Below, in pieces: positions 33,001 through 42,832 of a stretch of DNA of 64,000 bases. The DNA comes from an uncultured Bacteroidales bacterium (GTDB lineage Bacteria > Bacteroidota > Bacteroidia > Bacteroidales > Muribaculaceae). Position numbers and translations under genes: made by a program. The DNA lies in the NCBI GenBank assembly GCA_947072905.1, contig CAMTKF010000005.1, positions 1 to 64,000 of the forward strand, in the 5' to 3' direction. The notes under the pieces are model-generated. The model saw only the letters and a program-made list of their open reading frames with translations. It was not told the origin of the DNA and searched no databases. The stretch's first letter is position 1. The number at the start of each line of letters is the position of its first letter.

Positions 33001-34740
33001 ATGAAACTAAATAAATTTTTCATTTCAGCAGGTGTGTTGGCAGCTGCGATGTCGTTAGGTTCTTGCGTAGGCGACCTCGACCTCACCCCTACCAACCCCA
33101 ACGAAATCACCGATGTAACATTCAAGGATGACCCCAGGGCCAACATGGAGAAGCTCATCGCCGACGTTTACATGCAGATGGCTACCTTCGGTCCCAACGG
33201 CAACAACATCCTTTCATCAATGGACGGCGGTATGTCTACCTTCCAGCGCGCCGTGTTCAACCTTGAGGAAATCCCCACCGACGAGACCAACTGGCTGCCC
33301 TCGGGCGACGCCATCGACCCCATGTTCCAGTATGGTGTGATTCCCGCCAACAACAGCGTTGTGATGGGTACATACTCACGCTTCATGGTGATTGTGACCC
33401 TGGCCAACCAGTTCATGCAGACCGACTTCGGCTTCACATCCGACGCCGACAAGGCCCTGCACGAAGAATTCTGCCGCCAGGCCCGCATCATCCGCGGTCT
33501 TATGTACTTCTACCTCATCGACAACTTCGGCAACGTACCCTACGCCGACGAAAACGTCACCGTAGGTTCTGTAGCTCCCCAGCTCAGCCGCGATTTCAAC
33601 GAAGGCCGCCGCATGGTATTCGACCGCGTTGTAGCCGACCTCGAAGACGTAGTTGCTTGGTACAAGACCAACGACCCCAACAACAAGCCCCCTTACGGCT
33701 ATGTAGGTCTTGACGCAGCCGAAGCCCTCCTTGTAAAGTACTATCTTAACGCAGGTGTTTACACCGGCACCGAACGCTGGAGCGACTGCTATCAGCACGC
33801 CGAAGCCGTTATCAGCCGCCTCGGACACGGCGGTTTCAAGAACTCGGGTCTCACCAAGGGTTACCACCAGAACTTTGGCTACAATAACAAGGCATTTGCC
33901 ATAGGCGGTACCGGAGAAGTAAGCGAAATCATCTGGACCATCCCGCAGGAAAGCGCATCGCTCACCCCCGACGGCCATGGCCTTCTGAGCTATGCCAACG
34001 GCGGTTTCATGTGCAACGCATGGATTGGCGACGCCGCTCCCGACGAAGTTAACGGCACATTCCTCATCGACGGCAAGAAATACAAATACAACGTATTCCA
34101 GAAGCAGTACAACTCAGGCAACGGCTGGAAGTGTATGTCGGCCCGCCGCCAGTTTGTAGAAGTGTTTGACTGGGATGCCGAATACAAGTATTCGCCCGAT
34201 ATCCGCACCAAGATGTGGAAGACCGCAGCCGATGGTTTCAACATCAACAACGGCTCGTTGACACAGGCCGACTGGGGTAACAACGGCTTCCTTGCAGTGA
34301 AGTACAGCAACTGGTATATCAACGACAACAACCAGATCGACGAAGCTGCATCGCCCGCTCCCGTAGATCCCCTGGGTATAGACTACGCCATGATCCGTCT
34401 GGCCGAAATCTACCTGTCGGGTGCTGAAGCTGCCCTCAACAACGGCGGTGACAAGACCAAGGCTCTCGAATGGGTGAACCTCATCCGCGAACGCGCCGGC
34501 ATGGAACCCTACACCAGCATCAACCTGCCCGAACTCCGCGACGAACGTCAGCGCGAGCTCTACACCGAATGTGTACGTCGCTCCGACCTTATCCGTTACG
34601 GCCAGTGGATTTCCGGTTACACCTGGAACTGGAAGTACAACGTAGCCAACGGTACCGACTACCCCGCCTACTTCAACGTTTATCCCCTGCCCACCACAGT
34701 GGTTGAACGCAACGGCTATACTCAGAACCCCGGTTATTAA
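33001..34740 (+). CDS. susD: SusD/RagB-family nutrient-binding lipoprotein
   Basis: 579 residues. Lipoprotein signal MKLNKFFISAGVLAAAMSLGSC (Cys 22), then the SusD N-terminal region and tetratricopeptide-like helices, and the C-terminal RagB part (LAEIYLSGAEAALNN, ERAGMEPYTSI, DERQRELYTECVRRSDLIRY) that is diagnostic. It sits on the outer membrane as the hinged lid of the SusC transporter. 32 bp after susC, same operon. Confidence 0.95.
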   Translation: MKLNKFFISAGVLAAAMSLGSCVGDLDLTPTNPNEITDVTFKDDPRANMEKLIADVYMQMATFGPNGNNILSSMDGGMSTFQRAVFNLEEIPTDETNWLPSGDAIDPMFQYGVIPANNSVVMGTYSRFMVIVTLANQFMQTDFGFTSDADKALHEEFCRQARIIRGLMYFYLIDNFGNVPYADENVTVGSVAPQLSRDFNEGRRMVFDRVVADLEDVVAWYKTNDPNNKPPYGYVGLDAAEALLVKYYLNAGVYTGTERWSDCYQHAEAVISRLGHGGFKNSGLTKGYHQNFGYNNKAFAIGGTGEVSEIIWTIPQESASLTPDGHGLLSYANGGFMCNAWIGDAAPDEVNGTFLIDGKKYKYNVFQKQYNSGNGWKCMSARRQFVEVFDWDAEYKYSPDIRTKMWKTAADGFNINNGSLTQADWGNNGFLAVKYSNWYINDNNQIDEAASPAPVDPLGIDYAMIRLAEIYLSGAEAALNNGGDKTKALEWVNLIRERAGMEPYTSINLPELRDERQRELYTECVRRSDLIRYGQWISGYTWNWKYNVANGTDYPAYFNVYPLPTTVVERNGYTQNPGY

Positions 34741-34766
34741 TTTAACTCTTCACTCTTGAATATAAT

Positions 34767-36032
34767 ATGAAAAAAATCTCTATATTCCTGGCAATGGCCG
34801 CTGTAGCCCTGGGGTTCTCTTCATGCTCCGAGGATCGCGACCCGGTTTATCAGGCTCCCACAACGTTCGTTCTGAACACTCCGGCCATGCAAGACCAGTA
34901 TATCGACCTCAAAGCCGGTAACACCCTCGAACTGGTATGCTCACAGCCCGACTACGGCTACTCGGCAGTTACACAGTACTCTGCCCAGATGTCGCTCACC
35001 GAGGACTTTGCACAAGCATACGATCTCGAATCAGTCGACAAGACCGTTGCCCGCATGGCCATCAAACAACAGCAGATATGCGACGGTGTCGTGGAACTCC
35101 ACGGATTTGCCGATGCCGAAGAATTCAACGCATACTATGCAAACAATCCTTACGAGAAGATTTACTTCCGCGCCATAGCACAGCTCGACGGCGTTGAATC
35201 TTCAAAGATTGTTTCCAACGTGGTTTCATACAACTACATCAAGTCGTTCTACTCGGTTGCCGAACCCGGCTGCATCTACCTCGTAGGCTCGCCCGAAGGA
35301 TGGGCCGGTCCTACCGAATCAAATGCCGCCCACTACGCCGACTGGCGTCTCTTCGAGCCTAAGGAAGCTATCGGCTCAAAGGTTTATTCAGGTGTGTTTG
35401 ACATTCCCGCAGCCTCTATGTTCCGCTTCTACACAGCTCTCACCGGCTGGGATGCCGACTCATACGGCTCGCAGGTTGACGACAACCCCGTTGAATTCCC
35501 CGACTATACCGAAGGCTCATTCACCTCTGCAATCGTTGCCGGTAAGGGTGCGTTCAGCTTCCCCAACTGGCCCGGCGGCAAGATGACCATCGTGGTAGAC
35601 ATGAGCGATGCCAACAACATGACCGTTACCTGCACCGCAGGCGAAGCTCAGGTGGTTGTAACCAAATACATCTATCTGGTAGGCTCGATGAGCGGCTGGA
35701 TCGCTCCCGGCACTGAAAACGCCGACGCTTACAGCTCGTTCCGCCTTGCCGACACCACCGGCGACGGCATCTATGTAGGTTCGTTCGCAGTTGAAAAAGG
35801 CCACATCAACTTCCGCTTCGCCACCGAGCTTACCGAAGAAGGCTGGGACAACCCCAACCAGATCGGTACTCAGACCGACGACGGCGACGTAGCTTGCTCG
35901 TTCTCAAACGGCCTCTTCAGCGGTCCTTACGTTTCCGGTAAAGGTAACTGGGCTTTCGACCTCGACGCTGACGGCACTATCGAGATGACAGTAGACACCA
36001 ACGACAAAACTGTTTCCTACGTATTAAAGTAA
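34767..36032 (+). CDS. SusE-like outer-membrane glycan-binding lipoprotein
   Basis: 421 residues. Lipoprotein signal ending GFSSC (Cys 20). An N-terminal SusE-type Ig-like domain (about 25-155) precedes two tandem carbohydrate-binding-like modules that begin alike, IYLVGSPEGWAGP (about 171) and IYLVGSMSGWIAP (about 302), with conserved aromatic and FRFYT/FRFAT strands. The layout equals SusE/SusF surface starch-binding proteins. Third gene of the locus, 26 bp after susD. Confidence 0.85.
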   Translation: MKKISIFLAMAAVALGFSSCSEDRDPVYQAPTTFVLNTPAMQDQYIDLKAGNTLELVCSQPDYGYSAVTQYSAQMSLTEDFAQAYDLESVDKTVARMAIKQQQICDGVVELHGFADAEEFNAYYANNPYEKIYFRAIAQLDGVESSKIVSNVVSYNYIKSFYSVAEPGCIYLVGSPEGWAGPTESNAAHYADWRLFEPKEAIGSKVYSGVFDIPAASMFRFYTALTGWDADSYGSQVDDNPVEFPDYTEGSFTSAIVAGKGAFSFPNWPGGKMTIVVDMSDANNMTVTCTAGEAQVVVTKYIYLVGSMSGWIAPGTENADAYSSFRLADTTGDGIYVGSFAVEKGHINFRFATELTEEGWDNPNQIGTQTDDGDVACSFSNGLFSGPYVSGKGNWAFDLDADGTIEMTVDTNDKTVSYVLK

Positions 36033-36088
36033 TAGGTTTAGGTCGGGAGGTTCCCGAATCTCCCGACCCGTTAAAACGATAATATATT

Positions 36089-37495
36089 ATGAAAAATTTC
36101 TCAATATATGGACTGTTGGCGGTAATGTCGCTCGGTTTCGCTGCCTGCGATAACTACGAAGAGCCCAATCCCGCTCCTCAGACCAATCCGCAGACTTCAG
36201 TCCTTCAGACTTCCGACATAACAGCTGCATCAAAGCTTACTGCCGAAGCATACAACCTCAAGGACCTCAACGATGCAAACACCCCAATCCTTGTGTCAGA
36301 CCTGACCGTGACCGCCATGCCCGACGGATACGAATTCAAGGCTGTTGCACAGGTATCGGCCGACAACTTCGCCACTTCATTTGAATGTCCCATGACTGTG
36401 GAAGCCGTTGACTCAAGCAATGTTTACAACGTATACATGTCTGCCGACGACCTCCAGAGCCTTTACTACGACAACATCTCGCACAATCCCGCCCAGACCA
36501 AGGTGGCACTGCGCTATGCTCTCTACACCGTTTACAACAAGCAGGAAGCCCGCGTAGGCGGCCCCGAGCAGTACTACGGTCCCTACGAAGTGAACTTCGT
36601 TCCCTTCCCGCCCACCCGCGTTATCGACGACAAGTACACCGTATGGTTCTCTAACGACGGCGGTGCTACCACACAGAAGGTTGAGCTCCAGCACAGCGAC
36701 ATCAACCCCTACGACGATCCCGTATTCTCGGGCAAATTCGACATCACTCCCGGATGGCAATGGTTCATCGCCGGCACCACAAGCGAATTCGGCGTTGTTT
36801 CGGGTCTTGAAAACGAACTCTCGGGCGAGCTGATTCCTATCAAGGAAGGCGGCGTGAACGGTGTTCTCAACGAGAGCCTGCCCTACCTGCTCACCATCAA
36901 CATGGAAACCCTCACCTACGAATTCTCGGTAGCCGTAGAACAGCTCTACACCCCCGGTAATTCAAACGGTTGGTCGCAGGAAGCATCACAGATTCTCACC
37001 ACCAACGACTACGTAAACTACTCAGGCTACGCATACCTCAACGGCGAGTACAAGTTCTCTACCGCTCCCAACTGGGACGGCACCAACCTCGGTTCTACAG
37101 GTGTTGAAGGCGAACTTACCACCGATGGCGGCGCAGGCAACCTCAACTCAGGTGCTGAAGGCCTGTTCTGGCTCAACGTCAACATTGCCAACCTCACCTA
37201 CACCGCCACACAGTGCACCACCTACGGCCTTATCGGCAGCGCAACCGAAGGCGGTTGGGATATGTCAACCCCGCTCACTCCCTCGGCCGACTTCCTGAAG
37301 TGGACCGGCACAGTGAAGCTCTTTGACGGCGAATTCAAGTTCCGCGCCAACGACGGTTGGGACATCAACCTCGGCGGAGCATTGGAAAACCTCACAGCAG
37401 GCGGCGACAACATCGCATCTCCCGGCCAGGGCACATACGAAGTCACCCTCGACCTCTCTACCGTTCCCTACAGCTGCAAACTCGTGAAGAAATAA
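36089..37495 (+). CDS. SusF-like outer-membrane glycan-binding lipoprotein
   Basis: 468 residues. Lipoprotein signal ending GFAAC (Cys 20). N-terminal SusE-like region, then three beta-rich modules (about 190-285, 286-375, 376-468), the last two starting LYTPGNSNGW and YGLIGSATEGGW with tryptophans in positions typical of ligand-stacking residues. Closest in layout to SusF. Fourth and last gene of the locus; a strong terminator follows. Confidence 0.8.
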   Translation: MKNFSIYGLLAVMSLGFAACDNYEEPNPAPQTNPQTSVLQTSDITAASKLTAEAYNLKDLNDANTPILVSDLTVTAMPDGYEFKAVAQVSADNFATSFECPMTVEAVDSSNVYNVYMSADDLQSLYYDNISHNPAQTKVALRYALYTVYNKQEARVGGPEQYYGPYEVNFVPFPPTRVIDDKYTVWFSNDGGATTQKVELQHSDINPYDDPVFSGKFDITPGWQWFIAGTTSEFGVVSGLENELSGELIPIKEGGVNGVLNESLPYLLTINMETLTYEFSVAVEQLYTPGNSNGWSQEASQILTTNDYVNYSGYAYLNGEYKFSTAPNWDGTNLGSTGVEGELTTDGGAGNLNSGAEGLFWLNVNIANLTYTATQCTTYGLIGSATEGGWDMSTPLTPSADFLKWTGTVKLFDGEFKFRANDGWDINLGGALENLTAGGDNIASPGQGTYEVTLDLSTVPYSCKLVKK

Positions 37496-37524
37496 TCCTA
37501 AATAATATTTCTTTATATATTTCT

Positions 37525-37566
37525 GAGAGACCGTTTCCCGACGAGGGACGCGGTCTCTCGTGCTTT
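37525..37566 (+). terminator. Terminator of the sus locus
   Basis: GAGAGACCG (37525-37533) pairs with CGGTCTCTC (37551-37559), followed by a short T-containing stretch (GTGCTTT). Confidence 0.75.
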
Positions 37567-37615
37567 ATGGCGCAAAAACACGAGGTTTCCCACTCTGTTT
37601 ATCCCGAATTTTTTG

Positions 37616-37623
37616 TATCTTTG
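37616..37623 (+). promoter_or_regulatory. parC promoter -7 box
   Basis: TATCTTTG, exact match, 24 bp upstream of the ATG at 37648. Confidence 0.55.
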
Positions 37624-37647
37624 CAATCAAAGCCTTAAATACAGAAA

Positions 37648-40305
37648 ATGTCCGAAGAATCTCAGAATACCGATCCACGCGAACCACGCCGTCCGTATTG
37701 CAATCCGCAAGACGTAGTGAAACACCGCCTCAGCGGCATGTTCCAGACGTGGTTTCTCGATTATGCCTCATACGTTATACTTGAACGCGCCGTGCCTAAT
37801 ATAGAGGACGGCCTGAAGCCCGTGCAGCGTCGAATTCTCCACTCTATGAAGACCCTCGACGACGGACGCTTCAACAAGGTGGCAAACATCGTGGGTAATA
37901 CCATGCAGTATCACCCCCACGGCGATGCCTCGATCAACGATGCTCTCGTGCAGCTGGGCCAGAAAGATCTGCTGGTGGAGACTCAGGGTAACTGGGGTAA
38001 CATACTCACCGGTGCTTCGGCTGCGGCAGGACGTTATATTGAAGCGCGTCTGTCGCAATTCGCTCTCGACACTCTCTACAATCCCAAGGTGACCGAATGG
38101 ACCCTGAGCTACGACGGTCGTAAGAAAGAGCCGGTGACTCTGCCGTCCAAATTTCCGCTGCTGCTGGCCCAAGGTGCCGAGGGCATTGCCGTAGGTCTGT
38201 CGTCAAAGATTCTTCCACATAACTTCAACGAAATCATCGACGCCTCCATAGCGCATCTGCGCGGCGAGGAATTCACCCTGCTGCCCGACTTTGTCACCGG
38301 CGGCTTTATCGACGTTGGCCGCTATAACGACGGCCGCCGCGGCGGTGTGCTCAAAGTACGCGCCCGCATCGAGAAGGTAGACAACCGCACCCTGGCCATC
38401 ACCGAGATACCTTTCGGACGCACCACCGGCGCGGTAATCGACTCAATTATCAAGGCTTTTGAAAAAGGAAAAATAAAGATTCGCAACGTCACCGACAATA
38501 CATCGCAGAACGCCCGCATATTGGTGAACCTGTTGCCCGGCACTTCGTCTGACAAGGCTATCGACGCATTGTATGCCTTCACCGACTGCGAAGTGTCCAT
38601 TTCGCCCAACTGCTGCGTTATCGTAGGCGATAAGCCCGAATTTCTGGGCGTGAGCGATGTGCTGCGCCACTCCACCGACCGCACAGTCGACATTCTGCGC
38701 TCAGAACTTGAGATTGAACTGGCCGAACTGCGCGAACAGCTCATATATGCCTCGCTCGAAAAGATATTCATAGAACAGCGTATCTATAAGGATAAGGAAT
38801 ACGAAGAGGCTCCCGACATCGAAGCCGCCAAGGCTCATATATACAGCCGGCTTGCGCCATATATCACCGGTTTTGCCCGCCCGATAAACGATGACGACAT
38901 ACTGCATCTGCTCGAAATCAAGATGAAACGCATCTTGAAATTCAACTCCGACGAAGCCGATGAGAAAATATCCAATCTCAACCTGCGCATAAAGGAAAAA
39001 CAAGACCATCTCGACAATATAATTGCCTACACCATCGACTGGCTGGGTGCCCTTAAAGAAAAATACGGTCACGCCTACCCCCGCCACACGGTGGTGCGCG
39101 GATTCGACTCTATCGAAGCTGCCACAGTGGCCGAGGCTACCGAAAAACTCTATATCAACCGCGAGGAGGGATTCATCGGCACAAGCCTTAAGAAAGATGA
39201 ATTTGTGTGCAACTGCTCGGATATCGACGATATAATCCTGTTCTACAAGGATGGCCGATACAAGATAGTGAAGGTGCAGGACAAGCTGTTTGTCGACAAG
39301 GGCGTGATATACATAAACGTGTTCAAGCGCAACGACCGACGCACCATCTACAATGTGATATATCAGAACGGCAAGGGCGGCCCGTACATGATGAAGCGCT
39401 TTGCCGCCACCGGTCTCACCCGCGACAAAGAATATAACCTCACCCCCGGCAATCCGGGCACCAAGGTGATGTGGTTCTCGGCCAACCCCAACGGCGAGGC
39501 CGAAGTGGTGAAAGTGGTACTGAAACCCAAACGCGGACTCAAGAAACTGCAGATCGACATAGACTTTGCCGAAATAGCAATCAAGGGCCGCACCGCCATT
39601 GGCAACATCGTAACCCGCAACGAGGTGCAGCGCATGTCGAAGAAAAGCAGCGGTGTCTCCACTCTGGGTGGCCTTAAGGTATGGTTCGACCCCGATGTGC
39701 TGCGCCTGAACTACGAGGGGCGCGGCGAGTATCTGGGCGAATTCCTCGGCGACGATCAGGTGCTGGTCATCACCCGCAACGGCGAGTTCTACACCACCGG
39801 CTTCCAGGCCACAAACCACTACGACGACAACATCATGCGCATCGAGAAATTCGATCCGCAGAAGGTGTGGACCGCCATACTCAACGACGCCGACCAGGGA
39901 TTCCCCTACATCAAGAGATTCAGGTTTGAACAGTCGGCCAAGAAACAGCGCTACCTCACAGACAACGAGAAATCTACACTGATACTGCTCAGCGATGCCT
40001 TCGGCGCCATGTTCAAGGTGACATTTGCCGCTCCCGACGACTTCCGCGAACCGCTGATAGTGGATGCCGACGAGTTCATAGGTACCAAATCATTCAAGGC
40101 AAGGGGCAAGCGTCTCACCACATACGCTTTGGCTGCCGTTGAAGAACTTGAGCCCAAGAATACCGAAGCTGCCGAAGAACCCGAAAACACTACGGAGGAA
40201 GCCGATACCGAAAACACTCCCGACGACATCATTGCCGACGAGCTCTCTGATGAGGAAATACGCGATGAATTCTCGGGGCAGCAACGCCTGTTTGAAGATG
40301 AATAG
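37648..40305 (+). CDS. parC: DNA topoisomerase IV (gyrase-like) subunit A
   Basis: 885 residues. Winged-helix/tower breakage-reunion domain with the catalytic Tyr in AAAGRYIEAR (about residue 134), preceded by GNTMQYHPHGDASI (the quinolone-resistance region). C-terminal beta-pinwheel (about 490-830) and an acidic tail rich in Glu, Thr and Asn. Decatenates or relaxes DNA together with a ParE/GyrB partner not in this window. The pinwheel lacks an obvious GyrA box, so topoisomerase IV is preferred over gyrase, as Bacteroidetes orthologs of this type are usually annotated. The 3' end overlaps the next gene by eight bases. Confidence 0.9.
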   Translation: MSEESQNTDPREPRRPYCNPQDVVKHRLSGMFQTWFLDYASYVILERAVPNIEDGLKPVQRRILHSMKTLDDGRFNKVANIVGNTMQYHPHGDASINDALVQLGQKDLLVETQGNWGNILTGASAAAGRYIEARLSQFALDTLYNPKVTEWTLSYDGRKKEPVTLPSKFPLLLAQGAEGIAVGLSSKILPHNFNEIIDASIAHLRGEEFTLLPDFVTGGFIDVGRYNDGRRGGVLKVRARIEKVDNRTLAITEIPFGRTTGAVIDSIIKAFEKGKIKIRNVTDNTSQNARILVNLLPGTSSDKAIDALYAFTDCEVSISPNCCVIVGDKPEFLGVSDVLRHSTDRTVDILRSELEIELAELREQLIYASLEKIFIEQRIYKDKEYEEAPDIEAAKAHIYSRLAPYITGFARPINDDDILHLLEIKMKRILKFNSDEADEKISNLNLRIKEKQDHLDNIIAYTIDWLGALKEKYGHAYPRHTVVRGFDSIEAATVAEATEKLYINREEGFIGTSLKKDEFVCNCSDIDDIILFYKDGRYKIVKVQDKLFVDKGVIYINVFKRNDRRTIYNVIYQNGKGGPYMMKRFAATGLTRDKEYNLTPGNPGTKVMWFSANPNGEAEVVKVVLKPKRGLKKLQIDIDFAEIAIKGRTAIGNIVTRNEVQRMSKKSSGVSTLGGLKVWFDPDVLRLNYEGRGEYLGEFLGDDQVLVITRNGEFYTTGFQATNHYDDNIMRIEKFDPQKVWTAILNDADQGFPYIKRFRFEQSAKKQRYLTDNEKSTLILLSDAFGAMFKVTFAAPDDFREPLIVDADEFIGTKSFKARGKRLTTYALAAVEELEPKNTEAAEEPENTTEEADTENTPDDIIADELSDEEIRDEFSGQQRLFEDE

Positions 40306-41146
40306 GCTCCTGATAATCATAGCACTCCTTGCCGCGGCAATGAGTCTGCGTGCCGGGGATCGCTCCGACTCAATTGTCAGGCCGGTACTGTCGGCCTACA
40401 GCATCGAGGCCGGCTCTGACCACCTGTGCAACACATACCTTACCCCGCTGCACTACTCGGGCTGGCGCACGGCGCTGAGCTACGAGCGCATGCAGGCCAT
40501 GAAGTTCAACCCCGAGCGGTTCATACAGCGGCTCGACCTGCGCTTTTGGGCCGGAGCATCAAAAAATCCTGCCCGCAACGCCACTATGTGGCAGATAGGC
40601 ATGCGCCCCTCGTGGAGCATGCTGTGGCGCACACGTCTGCCCCACTCTCTCACAGTTGCCGCAGGCGGTACTGCCGCTGCCGACATAGGCATGCTCTACC
40701 TGATGCGCAACAGCAACAACCCGGTGGCCGTGCAGGCCTCGGGCACAATAGGCATCACTGCCATGGCCGCATGGAACGGCCGTATAGGACGCCTGCCCCT
40801 TACCCTGCGCTATCAGCCCACAATGCCCCTGGCAGGCTGCTTTTTCTCGCCCGACTACGACGAACTTTATTACGAGATATGGCTCGGAAACCATAAGGGT
40901 CTGGCTCACTTTGCATGGCCCGGCAATTTCTTCAGGCTCGACAATCTGCTCACGGCCGACCTGCACTTCGGCGCCACCACACTGCGTCTGGGCTACCGAT
41001 GCGAGATTTTCTCATCCAAGGCGTCGGGCATAGTGTCGCGCGACATCTCTCACATGTTTGTGCTCGGTGTAAGCACCGAATGGCTATCGCTGCGCGCCGG
41101 CAGCCGCCATACACCCGATGCACGCACCATATCCGCTCTCTACTGA
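40298..41146 (+). CDS. DUF3316 family outer-membrane protein
   Basis: 282 residues from ATG 40298; the longer frame runs back inside parC. Signal peptide MNRLLIIIALLAAAMSLRA (cleaved near 19), then an all-beta protein with many aromatic and Thr/Ser strands. It fits the DUF3316 group of Bacteroidetes envelope proteins (tentative). Overlaps parC at its start and the S41 protease gene at its stop (TGATG), which indicates an operon. Confidence 0.75.
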   Translation: MNRLLIIIALLAAAMSLRAGDRSDSIVRPVLSAYSIEAGSDHLCNTYLTPLHYSGWRTALSYERMQAMKFNPERFIQRLDLRFWAGASKNPARNATMWQIGMRPSWSMLWRTRLPHSLTVAAGGTAAADIGMLYLMRNSNNPVAVQASGTIGITAMAAWNGRIGRLPLTLRYQPTMPLAGCFFSPDYDELYYEIWLGNHKGLAHFAWPGNFFRLDNLLTADLHFGATTLRLGYRCEIFSSKASGIVSRDISHMFVLGVSTEWLSLRAGSRHTPDARTISALY

Positions 41147-42162
41147 TGAAAAAGATACTCACAGCCATCGCAGCCTTTTGGCTGATTTCGCTCACCGCAT
41201 GCCATGACGTGGAAAAATGGGACAATGACATCGAAGGCAACTTTGATGCCTTATGGACCGTGCTCGACCGTCATTACTGCTTCTTCGAGGAGAAAGGCAT
41301 AGACTGGGATTCGGTCTACAAAGAATATCGTGCCCGGATTACTCCCGAAACCAACAGCCTGCAACTGTATTCCATCTGCGCCGACATGCTCAACGAACTG
41401 CGCGACGGCCACGTAAACCTCTCGGCTCCGTTTGCCACATCATATTATAAGAAATGGTGGAGCGACTATCCTCAAAACTACGACAAGCGGCTTGTAGACC
41501 AATATTATCTGCACTTCGGCGGCCTTACCAAGAACGGTCTCACTTACGCCATGCTGCCCGACTCCACCGGCTACATGCGCTATCCGTCGTTCTCATACGG
41601 CATGAGCGACGGCACCCTCGACTGGGCGCTGGCCATGCTCCACCAGTGTCACGGTCTTATAATAGACATACGCGACAACGGCGGCGGCGACATTTCCACA
41701 GTGGAAACATTTGTGGCCCGCTTCATCAACGAGCGCATCCTGGCCGGATATATCTCCCATAAATCGGGACCCGGACACAAGGACTTTTCAGAGCCCTATC
41801 CATTCTACTACGAGCCTGCCCCGGCACCGCGCATACATTGGGACAAGCCCGTGGTGGTGCTCACAAACCGCTCTACATTCAGCGCCGCCAACAATTTTGT
41901 ATCTATCATGCAATACCTGCCCAACGTGACAATCGTAGGCGATAATACAGGTGGCGGCTCGGGCATGCCATTCAGCTCTGAAATTCCGTGCGGATGGTCG
42001 GTGCGCTTCTCAGGCTCGCCCGTCTACGATGCACACATGCAGGTGACAGAGAACGGCGTTGCTCCCGACATCCACGTAGACCTCAACCCCGACTCGGCCA
42101 TGGTGGGTATAGATACCATGCTCAACACAGCCCTGGGCGTACTCAACCGTCAGCGCCAATAA
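41146..42162 (+). CDS. S41-family peptidase lipoprotein (C-terminal processing type)
   Basis: 338 residues from ATG 41146. Lipoprotein signal ending SLTAC (Cys about 19). An N-terminal helical domain (about 25-100) is followed by the S41 core with the GLIIDIRDNGGGD strand-loop and the serine in NRSTFSAANNF, then GDNTGGGSG. No PDZ domain is seen between them, so it is the short, Tricorn-core-like form common in Bacteroidetes. Role: periplasmic or surface proteolysis; target unknown. Last gene of parC-DUF3316-S41. Confidence 0.85.
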   Translation: MKKILTAIAAFWLISLTACHDVEKWDNDIEGNFDALWTVLDRHYCFFEEKGIDWDSVYKEYRARITPETNSLQLYSICADMLNELRDGHVNLSAPFATSYYKKWWSDYPQNYDKRLVDQYYLHFGGLTKNGLTYAMLPDSTGYMRYPSFSYGMSDGTLDWALAMLHQCHGLIIDIRDNGGGDISTVETFVARFINERILAGYISHKSGPGHKDFSEPYPFYYEPAPAPRIHWDKPVVVLTNRSTFSAANNFVSIMQYLPNVTIVGDNTGGGSGMPFSSEIPCGWSVRFSGSPVYDAHMQVTENGVAPDIHVDLNPDSAMVGIDTMLNTALGVLNRQRQ

Positions 42163-42180
42163 CCAAACACACTCTATACA

Positions 42181-42211
42181 AAAAATCAGGGAGGACATCA
42201 ATCCTCCCTGA
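42181..42211 (-). terminator. Terminator of the glyS-lemA-FKBP operon
   Basis: TCAGGGAGGA (42186-42195) and TCCTCCCTGA (42202-42211) form a perfect stem with a six-base loop; on the minus strand it runs into TTTTTTG. Confidence 0.8.
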
Positions 42212-42240
42212 ACCGTATATTCACATAAGTAATCGGACTA

Positions 42241-42819
42241 TCACTTGGCTTCGTATTTGTAGATATCATCAAGACGCAGGTTAAAGCGAAGCGATGAATA
42301 AGGCAAAATAGTACCGGTGTACGACACCCCGTATGCCACATTGTAAGGTACAATGATTTCAGCGGTGTCGCCCACGTGCATGTTCTCGAGGGCAATTGCC
42401 CAGCCATCTATAACGCCGTTGCCTGCAACGCCGTTGCAGGCAAAACGCGATATGCCGGGTTTGCCGTATACATTGACATTGTACGACGAGTCAAAGGGTT
42501 CATCCTCGCAGTTATGGCCTATATATCGCACGTCAACGGTTGAAGTGTAGAGGGGCACGAGGTTGCCGGCGGTCTCTGCACGGTCGTTGAAGAAGTGCAT
42601 CAGTATAAATACGCTGGGATTCCAGGCCGGAACCACGGTCTGGTAGTAGGGAGTGCCGTCGGGATTCTTGCGCTGCTGCATCTCGGCCACCCAGGCGTCG
42701 TTCTGCTTGCGCCAGTCCTGATAATCGTTCAGGTTGTAGGTGTCATCATCGTCGTTGCAAGCCGAGAAACCCAGCCCGAGGACGGTAGCGCATGAAATGA
42801 GTGCTAAAAGTTTTTTCAT
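42241..42819 (-). CDS. FKBP-type peptidyl-prolyl isomerase lipoprotein
   Basis: 192 residues from ATG 42819; the longer frame overlaps lemA. Lipoprotein signal ending GFSAC (Cys 20), an acidic Asp-rich linker, a helical N-terminal part and the FKBP fold (about 95-190) with DGWAIALENMHVGD and PYNVAYG...ILPYSSLRF, matching the family's hydrophobic pocket. Catalyses proline isomerisation for folding of exported proteins. The third gene of glyS-lemA-FKBP. Confidence 0.88.
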   Translation of the reverse strand: MKKLLALISCATVLGLGFSACNDDDDTYNLNDYQDWRKQNDAWVAEMQQRKNPDGTPYYQTVVPAWNPSVFILMHFFNDRAETAGNLVPLYTSTVDVRYIGHNCEDEPFDSSYNVNVYGKPGISRFACNGVAGNGVIDGWAIALENMHVGDTAEIIVPYNVAYGVSYTGTILPYSSLRFNLRLDDIYKYEAK

Positions 42820-42832
42820 CTGTTTCAATAGG

